64,000 nt of DNA from Gammaproteobacteria bacterium (GCA_013002025.1 JABDKW010000051.1:1-64000), one strand, 5' to 3'; counted from the stretch's first letter, positions 8,870 to 18,844 are shown. Program-made: numbers and translations. Notes: generated from the sequence alone by a model not told the origin.

Positions 8870-10450
8870 CTAACCGATAGCAGGAATTTCCTGACCACGT
8901 CGACCACGCAGGGGTGTGCGCGGTTTGGTGCGAGGCTCTGAAGCCTGTAATTCTTCGATGCGAGCCAGCTTTGCCTCGTCTTCTGATGAAACGGCTGCAA
9001 TATCGTCTTCGACAACCTCGGCAACCGGTGCCGGTGATTCTTTCACTAAGATTTCTGACTGTACATCGCGAGCACCCCCGCCGCCAGCGCCTGCGGAAAT
9101 ATTAGCGGTCAGGTCATCATCACGTTTGTGTTTTTTGGGTTTTTCGCTGCCAGCGCGCTTCTCAGCGTGGGCTTTTTTGCGGTCCGGTTTAGCACCACGG
9201 CCGCCCTTTGCGCCTCTGCCATCTTTGCCTTTTTTCCGATTAGAGCGGATCTGACTCAAATCAGGTTTAATCGCGTCTTTATTAATTAAGTCCGAAATAT
9301 CGCGCTCGACCGGAATGGTGTGTTCGATGAACTCTTCAATATCGACGATATTCATGGCATAGGTTTCGCAGATCAAGCTAATAGCAGTTCCGCTGGCGCC
9401 TGCGCGCGCGGTGCGGCCAATGCGGTGCACATAGTCTTCTGCATCGGTCGGCAAATCAAAATTCACTACGTAATTGACATCGGGTATATGCAAACCACGA
9501 GCTGCTACATCAGTGGCAACCAGAATATTGCATTTGCCCTCTTTAAAATTGTTGAGCAGTTTCTCGCGCTTCTTCTGAGGCACGTCGCCGGACAGCAGCG
9601 CCGCTTTAAATCCATTGGCTTCCAACCATGCTTCGATTTTCTCAGCCATGTGTTTGGTGTTAATAAACACCACGCATTTTTCGTTCTCAGCGCGGGACAA
9701 TAAGCCCATCAATAGGGGAATTTTTTCCTCATTTGATGGCATATAGGCAATTTGTTCAACCCGATCAGCGGTAATTGCTTCGGCTTCAATTTTAACGACT
9801 TCAGGCTCGCTCATATGCTCATAGGCGAGTTCTGCCACACGATGCGACAAGGTGGCTGAGAACAGCATATTCATCCGCTGTTCGGGCTCTGGCATACGTC
9901 GAAAAAGGTAACGAATATCAGCGATAAAGCCGAGGTCAAACATGCGGTCAGCTTCATCCAGCACAATGACTTCCAGCGCGTCGAGGGCAAATACACCCTG
10001 CTTGAAATAATCGATGATGCGCCCGGGCGTACCAATTAAAACATCAACACCGGCTTCAATGTGCTGTCTTTGCTTATCGTAATCGGTGCCGCCGTAAGCG
10101 ATCCCCAGCTTCAAGCCAGTATGTTTTACTAACGGCTTGCCATCTTCCATTATTTGGATCGCCAATTCCCGCGTCGGCGCCAAAATCAGTGCGCGAATCG
10201 GGTTTTTCTTGCTGCTCTCGCTACGTTCTTTGTTAAGCAGATGATGAAAGCAGGCGATTAAAAAAGCAGCCGTTTTTCCAGTCCCGGTCTGGGCCTGACC
10301 GCTAAGATCTTTTCCGGCCAGTGAAATCGGTAATGCCATTGCCTGAATCGGCGTACAAAATTCGAAGCCTGTGTCCTGAATGCCTTTTTGCACATCGGCA
10401 TGGATGTCCAATTCGCTGAATCGGGTATCGCTTAGGTGGGTGTCTGTCAT
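8870..10450 (-). CDS. rhlB: DEAD-box RNA helicase RhlB
   Basis: ATP-dependent RNA helicase; in Enterobacteria RhlB works in the RNA degradosome. It starts MTDTHLSDTRFSELD, contains the Q motif CTPIQ, AQTGTGKT, PTRELA, DEAD, SAT, and HRIGRTARAG. The ATG at 10450 is chosen because it aligns with known RhlB N-termini; an upstream start would add 15 unrelated residues. Beyond the helicase core (about residue 385) is a long Lys/Arg/Gly-rich and then acidic tail, about 100 residues longer than E. coli RhlB, suitable for RNA or protein contacts. It is divergent from trxA, as in E. coli. Confidence 0.92.
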   Translation of the reverse strand: MTDTHLSDTRFSELDIHADVQKGIQDTGFEFCTPIQAMALPISLAGKDLSGQAQTGTGKTAAFLIACFHHLLNKERSESSKKNPIRALILAPTRELAIQIMEDGKPLVKHTGLKLGIAYGGTDYDKQRQHIEAGVDVLIGTPGRIIDYFKQGVFALDALEVIVLDEADRMFDLGFIADIRYLFRRMPEPEQRMNMLFSATLSHRVAELAYEHMSEPEVVKIEAEAITADRVEQIAYMPSNEEKIPLLMGLLSRAENEKCVVFINTKHMAEKIEAWLEANGFKAALLSGDVPQKKREKLLNNFKEGKCNILVATDVAARGLHIPDVNYVVNFDLPTDAEDYVHRIGRTARAGASGTAISLICETYAMNIVDIEEFIEHTIPVERDISDLINKDAIKPDLSQIRSNRKKGKDGRGAKGGRGAKPDRKKAHAEKRAGSEKPKKHKRDDDLTANISAGAGGGGARDVQSEILVKESPAPVAEVVEDDIAAVSSEDEAKLARIEELQASEPRTKPRTPLRGRRGQEIPAIG

Positions 10451-10696
10451 GATAAGCCTGTTAATTTTTCGCTGCCGTGTACGATTGCACACCACACCGA
10501 GTATTCCTATTTAATGAGTTGCGGCACGAACTGCCGGCTTGGTTACCCGCCGATGCTTCCTCGGTCTATTCCGCTAAATCGTTAGCTGACAAGAGTACAG
10601 AATTCGGCGTTACGCATATGCCATTATTGGTACTTGCAATATGCAAAATAATCCGCACACTATACCCTAAATTCGAACCCAATAGGCGATTAACTT

Positions 10697-11023
10697 ATGT
10701 CCCAAAACACCGTTGAAATTTCCGATTCAAGCTTTGACACTGATGTACTGCAAGCCGACAAACCGGTGCTGGTAGATTATTGGGCTGAATGGTGCGGACC
10801 CTGCAAAATGCTGGCGCCGATATTGGATGAAGTCGCCGCTGAATATGGTGACAAAATCATGGTGGCCAAACTGGACATCGACAGCAACCCCAATACGCCG
10901 CCAAAATTCGGCATTCGTGGTATTCCAACTCTGATGTTGTTTAAAGAAGGAGATGTGGCTGCGACCAAGGTCGGCGCCATGTCAAAGTCACAACTGACGG
11001 CGTTTATTGACGAAAATATCTGA
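10697..11023 (+). CDS. trxA: Thioredoxin 1
   Basis: Cytoplasmic thiol-disulfide reductant. The active site WCGPC is at residues 32-36, with VDYWAEWC before it and the cis-proline loop GIPTLMLF later; 108 residues is the normal size. It lies between rhlB and rho, the classical neighbourhood, though a DUF5916 gene now separates it from rho. Confidence 0.96.
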   Translation: MSQNTVEISDSSFDTDVLQADKPVLVDYWAEWCGPCKMLAPILDEVAAEYGDKIMVAKLDIDSNPNTPPKFGIRGIPTLMLFKEGDVAATKVGAMSKSQLTAFIDENI

Positions 11024-11038
11024 CGCGCCTGTCAGGCA

Positions 11039-13192
11039 CTACATTCTAAAATTGAAGGCCAACTTGAGAATCACGGCCGAATTTAGAATATCGTCGCTGA
11101 CGCGATCCCGCGTCTGGTCAAAGATCAACAGGTATTCCCGGTCGGCTCGCGGCTGGTAACGTAAGCGGCTGTTCAGAGACACGGTGTCACTGAAGTTGTC
11201 TGCCTGAATCACATTCAGCCAGGCCCATTGGCTGTTAATCGCGTAATTCAAGCGCGCTGAGTACAGTCTGCTGGTAAACCTTCCCTGTGGTAATTCAATA
11301 CGGTTTTCGGTAGCAGATACCGAAGCGAAGAAATGCTTATTTGGCCGCCATTCAAGCGTTGGCTGAATTCTCAGGTTGCTGCCACCCAGAAAATCTCCAT
11401 CACTAATTTCAACTTCAGCCCGAAAGTTTCGCGCCCGACCTGTTTCGAAGAACGTGCCCACCCGGTCTGATGTATAAAGTCCTGCCGGGACCACGATGTC
11501 GTCGGTCAATTGGAAGTCCTCTATCAGGCCCTCTTTTTCCTGCTCATACCAGAACGTGAAAAAATCATTGCGGCTCGAGAAGCCTTCTAATACGTTGAAT
11601 ACAATACTCTCGGTTTGCACTCCGCCGTCGATCCGGTCACTACGAAAGTACTGTGCACGAGCACGGAGCCATTGCCAAAATTCACCGCTCAAGCGATGGC
11701 GATAGCGTATCTGTCCATCTACTTGCGTGACACCGCTGCGGTTGACAAAGCCAAGCGCAGGGTTGAAATTTTCTTCCACCACACGATAGTCCAAATAGCC
11801 GCTGTATTTATAGTTGGGATAGGACACGCCGCCGCCATAAGCACGCTGATTATCTACCAAGCCGTCGGTTTCGGATTGTTGATACCATGCGGTGGCAGAA
11901 AACTGCTTGTCGCCAAACACCTGACTGTTACGGTAGGTAAAGTCGGTGCCGACCAGACTGTTCCCATTCAGGCTGGTGGGGTCGCCGTGGGTTGCGATGA
12001 AACCGAACTCCGACTCCTCCATAATATTCCGGCTGGCGCGCCCCACGAATAACGCATCGTCAGCGCCATCCAGCTCGGTTTTTTGTTTGATCCCCAAAGC
12101 ACCTACATTCCAGGCACCTGCACGACCTGACAATTTAAATCCCGCATCGATATCAAGCGGGGCACCCTTACTGCTAAGGCCTATTCGTCTGGAAAAAAAC
12201 GGCCGTGCATTGCGTTCTAAATCGCCAAACTCAAAAATGCTGGCGTCGCGTAAAAAGAATTCCCGTTTCTCCGGAAAGAACAACGAGAAACGACTCAGGT
12301 TCACTTGCCGCTCATCCACATCGGTGCCCGAAAAATCGGTGTTGAGGGTAACGCCCGCAGTCAGGTAAGGCGTTACATTATAAAAGGTCGTTAACGAGGG
12401 TTCGAACCGCGTGTCGCTACCAGTCAGACCATTGTCTGGATCGCTGTTATCCAAATAGGACAGCGACACGGAAGGCACAAATTCCAGGCCCAGACCCTGG
12501 GTGAAGCCACTGGCGTCCTCCAGATAACCGAAGGCGGAGGGGTTGGCATTGCGATCGATGGATGACCAGGCCAGTTCTTCGCCGCGCCGAGGAGAGATAC
12601 GCGTTAAGTTCATTCCCCAGGTCGAAGAACCAGGGTCAAAGGCAATTGATTTGATGGGAATGGCCATTTCCGCTGTCCAACCCCAATCGTGTTTCGCCGT
12701 TGCCGCATACCAGATGGTGTCCCATTCATCGATAAAGTAATTGTTACCCAGCAATGAATCGCGGCGCATGCCATTGGCATTAACCTGAAAGAAATATGAG
12801 TTCCGACGGTCATTGAAGGTGTCTAAATTCACAGCCACCCGGTCATCTGAGAAAAAATTCTGGCCTTGAATCAATCCCTTGGCGACCAGTTTGTCCATTT
12901 CTGTGTCGTAATTACGGAACGCCACATAAACAAATTTCGCATCGATGGCGATTTGTGCCTCGGTTTTTTCAGTTGGTATGCCGTGGTCATCCGGACGGGT
13001 CTGGTGAAAATCGACAATTCGGGTAGCGGCCCGCCAGACCGCTTCATCCAATTGCCCATCGATTATCGGAGCTTGATCGGCGCTGATTTTATATGCGCTC
13101 GCTCTAGGCAATTCGACTCGAGATGGCGTCGCGGTCTGGGCCTGTACCTGGCCGCTAAGGGTTAGTAAAACAAACAAAAACGAGTTTCGCAT
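11039..13192 (-). CDS. DUF5916 protein with N-terminal CBM9-like domain, probably outer membrane
   Basis: The start at 13192 gives a clean signal peptide (RNSFLFVLLTLSGQVQAQ). Residues about 35-200 have the carbohydrate-binding family 9-like pattern (IDGQLDEAVWRAA, FVYVAFRNYD, DDRVAVNLDTFND). The remainder matches the DUF5916 family and is rich in alternating aromatic/polar strands, ending LKLAFNFRM, as expected for an outer-membrane beta structure. Function of the family is not established; a role in binding a glycan or other surface ligand is inference. It is inserted in the opposite direction between trxA and rho. Confidence 0.8.
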   Translation of the reverse strand: MRNSFLFVLLTLSGQVQAQTATPSRVELPRASAYKISADQAPIIDGQLDEAVWRAATRIVDFHQTRPDDHGIPTEKTEAQIAIDAKFVYVAFRNYDTEMDKLVAKGLIQGQNFFSDDRVAVNLDTFNDRRNSYFFQVNANGMRRDSLLGNNYFIDEWDTIWYAATAKHDWGWTAEMAIPIKSIAFDPGSSTWGMNLTRISPRRGEELAWSSIDRNANPSAFGYLEDASGFTQGLGLEFVPSVSLSYLDNSDPDNGLTGSDTRFEPSLTTFYNVTPYLTAGVTLNTDFSGTDVDERQVNLSRFSLFFPEKREFFLRDASIFEFGDLERNARPFFSRRIGLSSKGAPLDIDAGFKLSGRAGAWNVGALGIKQKTELDGADDALFVGRASRNIMEESEFGFIATHGDPTSLNGNSLVGTDFTYRNSQVFGDKQFSATAWYQQSETDGLVDNQRAYGGGVSYPNYKYSGYLDYRVVEENFNPALGFVNRSGVTQVDGQIRYRHRLSGEFWQWLRARAQYFRSDRIDGGVQTESIVFNVLEGFSSRNDFFTFWYEQEKEGLIEDFQLTDDIVVPAGLYTSDRVGTFFETGRARNFRAEVEISDGDFLGGSNLRIQPTLEWRPNKHFFASVSATENRIELPQGRFTSRLYSARLNYAINSQWAWLNVIQADNFSDTVSLNSRLRYQPRADREYLLIFDQTRDRVSDDILNSAVILKLAFNFRM

Positions 13193-13627
13193 AAATGATG
13201 ACAGAGCGACTGCAGACTTGGAATGGATTCGGATGTGCCACCGCGGCAGCCAATTCACTTAACCAATTTCTACGGCAATTTTATTGAGAACAATAATGTT
13301 AAGATGCGGCATACAGCGGGGTCGTTGCAAATTTTTTTGAGACTCGAAACCGGCTAACAATCTCTCTGCCTGCTGCTAGACAGCTATTGTTGGTCATGGT
13401 AAGGTCGAGTTTGATTCGCATCTGACGAATCGCATTTCCCAAAGAACGATACATCCAAAAATTATTATTAAGAGCAGGCGCCTGTCATCTTCCGGTTGAT
13501 GGCCCGCCGGGCATTTTAAGCTTCCAAAACCAAGCTTCTAACTATTCTTTGCTCTAATTGCTGAAAGGTTTCAGCATCCACATTTCAATTAATTCGCGCC
13601 GCTCCGGCGCTCGCATTCATTATTATC
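13193..13627 (+). promoter_or_regulatory. Long rho leader with several inverted repeats
   Basis: No gene is visible in these 435 bases between the divergent DUF5916 gene and rho. The stretch contains at least four inverted repeats that could fold in a rho leader RNA: GATTCG/CGAATC at 13413-13431, AAGCTT/AAGCTT at 13518-13537, TGCTGAAA/TTTCAGCA at 13559-13576, and GCGCC/GGCGC at 13596-13610. In E. coli rho is autoregulated by attenuation in its leader; a similar role here is inferred from position and structure only. I could not pick a convincing promoter for either direction. Confidence 0.45.
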
Positions 13628-14890
13628 ATGTCAGCATCACTTACCGACCTTAAAAAGAAAACCGCCACCGAACTCACCGAGATCGGTAAAACCATGGAAC
13701 TGGACGGCCTTGGCCGCATGCGCAAGCAGGACCAGATTTTCACCATCCTAAAATCCATTGCCAAGAAAGGCGAAGATATCGCCGGCGAAGGTGTGGTTGA
13801 AATACTGCAAGACGGCTTTGGCTTTCTGCGCTCGGCAGATAGCTCTTATTTGGCGGGCCCTGACGATATCTACGTGTCACCCAGCCAGATTCGCCGCTTC
13901 AATTTGCGAACCGGAGACACGGTTTCGGGATTAGTACGCCCCCCAAAAGACTCAGAGCGCTACTTTGCGCTGCTGAAAGTTGAAACCATAAACGGTTCAA
14001 CACCTGAGGAAGCGCGCAATAAGATACTGTTTGAAAACCTGACACCGCTGCATCCGAATAAACGCCTCAAACTGGAGCAGGGCAATGGCACATCAGAAGA
14101 TTTAACCGGCCGTGTCATCGACCTGATTGCACCGCTCGGTAAAGGACAACGGGGCTTGATCGTATCCTCTCCCAAGAGCGGTAAAACGGTCATGCTGCAA
14201 CAGATTGCGCAGGCTATCACCACCAACAGTCCCGATGTGGAGCTGATGGTATTGCTGATTGATGAACGACCAGAAGAAGTCACTGAAATGCAGCGTTCGG
14301 TACGCGGTGAAGTTATTTCATCGACCTTTGACGAACCTGCGGCCCGCCACGTGCAGGTTGCTGAAATGGTGATCGAGAAGGCGAAGCGGCTGGTCGAACA
14401 TAAAAAAGACGTGGTGATTTTGCTCGATTCAATCACCCGCCTGGCGCGCGCTTACAACACGGTGGCGCCTGCCTCAGGCAAGGTGCTCACCGGTGGTGTT
14501 GATGCCAATGCGCTACAACGCCCCAAGCGTTTCTTCGGCGCAGCGCGGAATATCGAAGAAGGCGGCAGCCTGACCATTCTGGCAACCGCGCTGATCGAAA
14601 CGGGCTCCAAAATGGATGAGGTTATTTACGAAGAGTTCAAAGGCACGGGTAATATGGAAGTGCATCTGGATCGCTACATAGCTGAAAAGCGCGTGTATCC
14701 TTCAATTATCGTGAATAAGTCGAGCACTCGTCGGGAAGAATTATTGATTGAGCCAGAAGAGCTGCAAAAAATCTGGATCTTACGCAAGTTGTTGCATCCG
14801 ATGAACGAAATAGAAGCCATCGAGTTTCTGCTGGATAAACTTAAGGCTACCAAGGCCAACAGTGAGTTTTTCAACTCAATGAAACGTTAG
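13628..14890 (+). CDS. rho: Transcription termination factor Rho
   Basis: Hexameric RNA-dependent ATPase that ends transcription. The N-terminal helical domain ([16 protein letters not shown]), the RNA-binding cold-shock-like part ([19 protein letters not shown]), Walker A PKSGKT (182-187), Walker [17 protein letters not shown] and the Q/R loop [12 protein letters not shown] are all intact. The 420 residues match E. coli Rho almost exactly in length, without the insertions seen in some other phyla. Confidence 0.98.
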   Translation: MSASLTDLKKKTATELTEIGKTMELDGLGRMRKQDQIFTILKSIAKKGEDIAGEGVVEILQDGFGFLRSADSSYLAGPDDIYVSPSQIRRFNLRTGDTVSGLVRPPKDSERYFALLKVETINGSTPEEARNKILFENLTPLHPNKRLKLEQGNGTSEDLTGRVIDLIAPLGKGQRGLIVSSPKSGKTVMLQQIAQAITTNSPDVELMVLLIDERPEEVTEMQRSVRGEVISSTFDEPAARHVQVAEMVIEKAKRLVEHKKDVVILLDSITRLARAYNTVAPASGKVLTGGVDANALQRPKRFFGAARNIEEGGSLTILATALIETGSKMDEVIYEEFKGTGNMEVHLDRYIAEKRVYPSIIVNKSSTRREELLIEPEELQKIWILRKLLHPMNEIEAIEFLLDKLKATKANSEFFNSMKR

Positions 14891-14931
14891 ACTGTAAAGC
14901 GAATCAAGCACCACCTCCCTGCATGCCGCTG

Positions 14932-15732
14932 TTACCAGCTATTGCGTAGCTCTCGTAACTTCAAAAATACCTGTTCCTGATCTGGCTGCGTTGGCAACTC
15001 GGGGAATTGTTCGCGTAATAGCCTGATAACGGTTTCACTGTCGAGCCGGAAGAACGCATTCACCGCACGCTCCATAGCAATATTTGAGATAAAGTGCTTA
15101 TCGCTTTGCCATTGCTGCATAGCGGCCAATAAGCTCATCGCAGCTTGATTATCCGGTTCGCGCGCCAGCGTAAACTGCAGATTATTAACAATGTAATCGT
15201 GCCCCGGATAAATACGAGTGATATCGGCCAGCACGAAGATCTGCTCAGCAAAGGTCTGATACATCGTCTCCGGGTTACCCCCATTATGGCAATTGCCCAC
15301 GCCTGCATTAAACAGGGTGTCGCCACAGAATAAAGCCGGTAACTGCTGGTCATCGCCTTCGTACAGCAAGCATGTATGGCAAAATGTATGCCCCGGTGTG
15401 TCCATGGCCAGCAACCGCACAGTGGTGCCGATTTGCACCGCATCGCCGGCCGTCAGACCGACATCAACATTGGCAATTTTGTCGGTCGCATTGTGATGCG
15501 CATATAAAGTCGCGCCGGTCGCCGCAATAACCTCCTCATTGCCGCCAGTATGATCGTAGTGCTCATGCGTATTGATCACCGAGCGAATTTGCCAGCCCTC
15601 GTTGTGCGCGCTCTGTAAGCACAGTTGATGATCCAATGGATCAATGGCCGCCGCCTCGCGCGTTTCCGGGCAGGCAATCAAATACATATAGTTGCGTAAA
15701 CTGTTATTAACCGGTATTTGCTTCACCAACAT
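14932..15732 (-). CDS. gloB: Metallo-beta-lactamase fold hydrolase, hydroxyacylglutathione hydrolase (glyoxalase II) type
   Basis: Carries the di-metal motif THEHYDH (T-H-x-H-x-D-H), a further His in DTPGHTFCHTC, FCGDTLF and the late YPGHDY, in the order seen in glyoxalase II, which hydrolyses S-lactoylglutathione to lactate. The 266 residues are near the family size. A general MBL-fold thioesterase cannot be excluded by eye. Confidence 0.82.
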   Translation of the reverse strand: MLVKQIPVNNSLRNYMYLIACPETREAAAIDPLDHQLCLQSAHNEGWQIRSVINTHEHYDHTGGNEEVIAATGATLYAHHNATDKIANVDVGLTAGDAVQIGTTVRLLAMDTPGHTFCHTCLLYEGDDQQLPALFCGDTLFNAGVGNCHNGGNPETMYQTFAEQIFVLADITRIYPGHDYIVNNLQFTLAREPDNQAAMSLLAAMQQWQSDKHFISNIAMERAVNAFFRLDSETVIRLLREQFPELPTQPDQEQVFLKLRELRNSW

Positions 15733-15805
15733 ATCTAAGACCTATAAAGAATGCGTTTCGAAAGTGCTACACTGCCGCCTGTTTTACGCCCACTTCAGCA
15801 ACTAA

Positions 15806-17653
15806 ATGCCACTGGTCACCCTTAGAAACGTCACTATCGGATTCGGCGCAGAAGCCATTCTAGATCAGGCCGACCTAATTATCGAACCCAATCAACGCCT
15901 CGGCCTTATTGGCCGCAACGGCGCCGGCAAGTCGACCCTACTCAAGCTTATTGAGGGCGAGTTGTTGCCAGACAGCGGTGAAGTGATTCGGCAGCAGAAT
16001 CTGGTCTGTGGCCGCTTGATACAAGAGGTGCCCGCGTCACTTGAATTGGATGTGCGTGGCGTTATAGCAGAAGGTGACCCTGATGCTGGCGCAGCTTTGC
16101 GACAACATTATCAGGGCGACCATAACGCTGCTGATACGCCTGAGATCTGGCCATTAGACCAGAGAGTCAAAACACTTTGTTCCCGCTTTGAACTGGACCC
16201 CGAAGCCGCTTTCAATACGCTGTCGGGCGGCGTGCGACGGCGCGTGCTAATGGCGCGCGCTCTGGTCCGCGAACCCGACTTGCTACTGCTTGACGAACCC
16301 ACGAACCACCTGGATATCGACACCATTATATGGTTGGAGAATCTGTTATTAGGGCTGAATGTCACGCTGATCGTGGTATCACACGACCGCAGCTTCATAG
16401 ATCGTGTGTGCAATACCATTATCGAACTCGACCGAGGTGAACTGAGCTCCTGGCCGGGCAATTACCAGGCGTATCTCAGCTATAAGGCAAAGGCAATCGA
16501 AGAACAACAGCGGCACAATGCCAAATTCGATAAAAAGCTGGCGCAGGAAGAGGTCTGGATTCGCCAAGGTATCCAGGCTCGCCGCACTCGCAACGAAGGC
16601 AGGGTGCGGGCACTCAAAAAAATGCGCGAGCAGCAGCGTAAAAGACGCGACGCGGTAGGCGTCGCCAACATCGGGCTCAACGAAGCAGAAAAATCGGGCA
16701 AGGTGGTAATCGAAGCCGAGCACCTGGTGGCCGGGTTTGACGGGCGCACCGTGATCGAGGATTTTTCCTGTCGACTGATGCGCGGCGACAAAGTGGGCAT
16801 CATCGGCCCCAATGGTTGTGGCAAATCGACGCTGATTCGCCTGCTAACCGGCGAACAGGCCCCGGACAGTGGCAGCGTGAAATTAGGCACTAACTTGCAG
16901 ATCGCCTATCTCGATCAACATCGTAGTGCAATTCGCGAAGACCTGAGCGTGCAGGACAACGTTTCCGGCAATACCCAAATCAGCATCAATGGTAAAACCA
17001 AACACATCATGGGGTATCTGCAGGATTTCCTATTCAGCCCCGAACGCGCCAGAGCGCCTGCGGCCAAACTGTCCGGTGGTGAACGCAATCGTTTGTTGTT
17101 GGCAAAATTGTTCACCCGGCCGTTCAATTTACTGATTCTGGATGAACCCACCAATGATCTGGACTACGAAACTCTGGAGCTATTAGAACAACTGCTACTC
17201 GAATACTCGGGCACGTTGCTACTGGTCAGCCATGACCGAACCTTTTTGAATAATGTGGTTACCAGCACCATTGCCTTTGAGGGCGATGCTCGGGTGCGTG
17301 AATATGTGGGCGGCTACGATGATTGGTTGGCGCAGCGATCAACCGCCGATCAACAACCGGAACCCTCTGCCAAGCCCCCAGCTCAGGCGCAACCCGACAG
17401 TAGCCCAAAAGCATCGGCATCCCGGCAAAAGCTTAGCTATCGGTTGCAACGGGAGCTAAACGCTCTGCCGGAGACCATCGCCGGGTTGGAACAACAACTT
17501 AGCGAATTGCAGAACCAAATGGCCGCCCCTGAATTTTATCAGCAGGATGCTGAGCAGATAGCAACGACCGGTAATAACCTCAAACATCTGGAGGCGGAGC
17601 TGGCGCGAGCCTTGCAACGCTGGGAAGAGTTGGAGCTGCTCGCAGAAGGCTAG
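15806..17653 (+). CDS. uup: ABC-F family ATPase Uup
   Basis: Soluble protein with two ABC domains and no membrane part. Walker A sequences GRNGAGKST and GPNGCGKST, signatures LSGGVRRRV and LSGGERNRL, and the DEPTNHLD / DEPTNDLD Walker B boxes are seen, joined by a charged linker with many Arg and Glu. The C-terminal 90 residues after a Pro/Gln/Ser linker form a predicted coiled coil, as in Uup, a branched-DNA and ribosome associated ABC-F protein. Other ABC-F members (EttA, YheS) lack this exact combination, so Uup is the best call. Confidence 0.85.
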   Translation: MPLVTLRNVTIGFGAEAILDQADLIIEPNQRLGLIGRNGAGKSTLLKLIEGELLPDSGEVIRQQNLVCGRLIQEVPASLELDVRGVIAEGDPDAGAALRQHYQGDHNAADTPEIWPLDQRVKTLCSRFELDPEAAFNTLSGGVRRRVLMARALVREPDLLLLDEPTNHLDIDTIIWLENLLLGLNVTLIVVSHDRSFIDRVCNTIIELDRGELSSWPGNYQAYLSYKAKAIEEQQRHNAKFDKKLAQEEVWIRQGIQARRTRNEGRVRALKKMREQQRKRRDAVGVANIGLNEAEKSGKVVIEAEHLVAGFDGRTVIEDFSCRLMRGDKVGIIGPNGCGKSTLIRLLTGEQAPDSGSVKLGTNLQIAYLDQHRSAIREDLSVQDNVSGNTQISINGKTKHIMGYLQDFLFSPERARAPAAKLSGGERNRLLLAKLFTRPFNLLILDEPTNDLDYETLELLEQLLLEYSGTLLLVSHDRTFLNNVVTSTIAFEGDARVREYVGGYDDWLAQRSTADQQPEPSAKPPAQAQPDSSPKASASRQKLSYRLQRELNALPETIAGLEQQLSELQNQMAAPEFYQQDAEQIATTGNNLKHLEAELARALQRWEELELLAEG

Positions 17654-17659
17654 GCAAGA

Positions 17660-18556
17660 CTAATCGCCGGCCCGCTCGGTTACCGGTAACTTTAATACGC
17701 CAGTCACTAGCGCCGTACCGAATAGAATTACGATTGTTCCAATGATAATGCCCGTAGTAACCGGCTCCTGTAAAAACACCGCGCCGAACAAGGTTCCAAA
17801 TATTGGAATTAAAAACGTCACCGTGATGGCACGGGTGGCACCCACGCTGGCGATTAGATGAAAATACAAAATATTAGCCACCCCGGTACTCAGCAAGCCC
17901 ATGGCTAATACCGCCAACCAGGCTTGTTTTGAAATAGCGTCGGTTGGGATGAAAAATAACACTGGCAATGCCAACAATATGGTCGCCGCCACCAATGAGA
18001 AGGTCGCAATAGTTAAGGAAGAAACAGACCTCAATTTTTGCACCGTATAGTTGGCCGCTATGCCATACAACAGAGTCGCCGCCAGAGCCGCGGCAATTCC
18101 CTGTGGCGCCCCGGTTACCGCACCACCGGTCGTATCAGACACCAAAATCGCCACCCCGCCAAGACCAAGCACCATACCGGCCACGCGCCCTGATGATAAA
18201 GGCTCTCGTAACCATAGGTACGCCACCAGCGCCGCCCACAATGGTGCCGTGGAGTTTAAGATGGACGCCAGCCCACCGGTAATTGAGAGTGTTGAATAGG
18301 CGAATAGTACAAAGGGTATCGCTGAATTCAGTGCGCCCACTACCAGTAAATGGGGCCACTGGGATTGCCAGACGCTCGCTCGCTTCCTACCCTCCCGTAA
18401 CCACCAGACCGGTAATAAAAACAATGCGGCAATAGTGACCCGTATGGCAATCAGCGCGACAGGGCCAAATTCCGGCGTCGCCACTCGCATAAACAGAAAC
18501 GATGCGCCCCACAGTGCGGCCAGCAACACCAGTTGCGCTAAATGGATTGGAGCCAT
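17660..18556 (-). CDS. EamA/DMT family exporter
   Basis: 298 residues with about ten hydrophobic segments in two similar halves, each beginning with the EamA pattern (LLAALWGASFLFMRVA and ALAATLLYGIAANY). Members export amino acids or other metabolites from the cytoplasm; the substrate is not evident. It converges with uup, leaving six bases between the two genes, and no terminator with a T-run is seen between them. Confidence 0.85.
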   Translation of the reverse strand: MAPIHLAQLVLLAALWGASFLFMRVATPEFGPVALIAIRVTIAALFLLPVWWLREGRKRASVWQSQWPHLLVVGALNSAIPFVLFAYSTLSITGGLASILNSTAPLWAALVAYLWLREPLSSGRVAGMVLGLGGVAILVSDTTGGAVTGAPQGIAAALAATLLYGIAANYTVQKLRSVSSLTIATFSLVAATILLALPVLFFIPTDAISKQAWLAVLAMGLLSTGVANILYFHLIASVGATRAITVTFLIPIFGTLFGAVFLQEPVTTGIIIGTIVILFGTALVTGVLKLPVTERAGD

Positions 18557-18699
18557 TGACGATCACTAGACTAGCAAAAGGCGCAGTATAGCGGGTTCCT
18601 GCAAACTGAGATGGCAGGATTCGGCAGCTGCGTCTGCGCAATGCAACTGGCAACCATAACGTTGCAGAGGCTGCGTTAACAATTGGTAGGAATCTGACT

Positions 18700-18727
18700 T
18701 TGAGATTTAAGCATCTTAGCTTATGAA
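18700..18727 (+). promoter_or_regulatory. Candidate sigma-70 promoter for the 24-residue ORF
   Basis: TTGAGA and TATGAA are separated by 16 bases. The position, just ahead of a perfect palindrome and a strong ribosome site, supports it, but the hexamers are imperfect. Confidence 0.4.
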
Positions 18728-18730
18728 GAC

Positions 18731-18745
18731 ATCACTTTAAGTGAT
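18731..18745. promoter_or_regulatory. Operator-like palindrome ATCACTTTAAGTGAT
   Basis: Two 7-base arms (ATCACTT and AAGTGAT) are perfectly inverted around a single T. It lies 4 bases after the candidate -10 and 25 bases before the tiny ORF, where a repressor would block transcription. No T-run follows, so it is not a terminator. The binding protein is unknown. Confidence 0.45.
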
Positions 18746-18769
18746 CAACCAATCAACCGTGGAGGTCGC

Positions 18770-18844
18770 ATGAACGCTGAACAGTATCTGATCGTGTTAC
18801 TGCCGCTGCTAGGTTATGCATTTGCCTTACACTCAGCGGTCTAA
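18770..18844 (+). CDS. Tiny membrane protein, 24 residues, unrecognised
   Basis: The ATG follows a near-ideal ribosome site, GGAGG, at a 4-base spacing (GGAGGTCGC then ATG). The product begins MNAEQYLIVLLPLLGYAFA and is a single hydrophobic helix with short polar ends, the pattern of small membrane subunits or regulators. A candidate promoter and a palindrome precede it. It ends 18 bases before the convergent uracil-DNA glycosylase-family gene. No family is recognised; expression is inferred from the ribosome site and upstream signals. Confidence 0.5.
   Translation: MNAEQYLIVLLPLLGYAFALHSAV

Noticed and set aside
9320-9703. 127-codon frame on the plus strand
   Set aside because: It is antisense to the helicase core of rhlB and has low-complexity content typical of a shadow frame.
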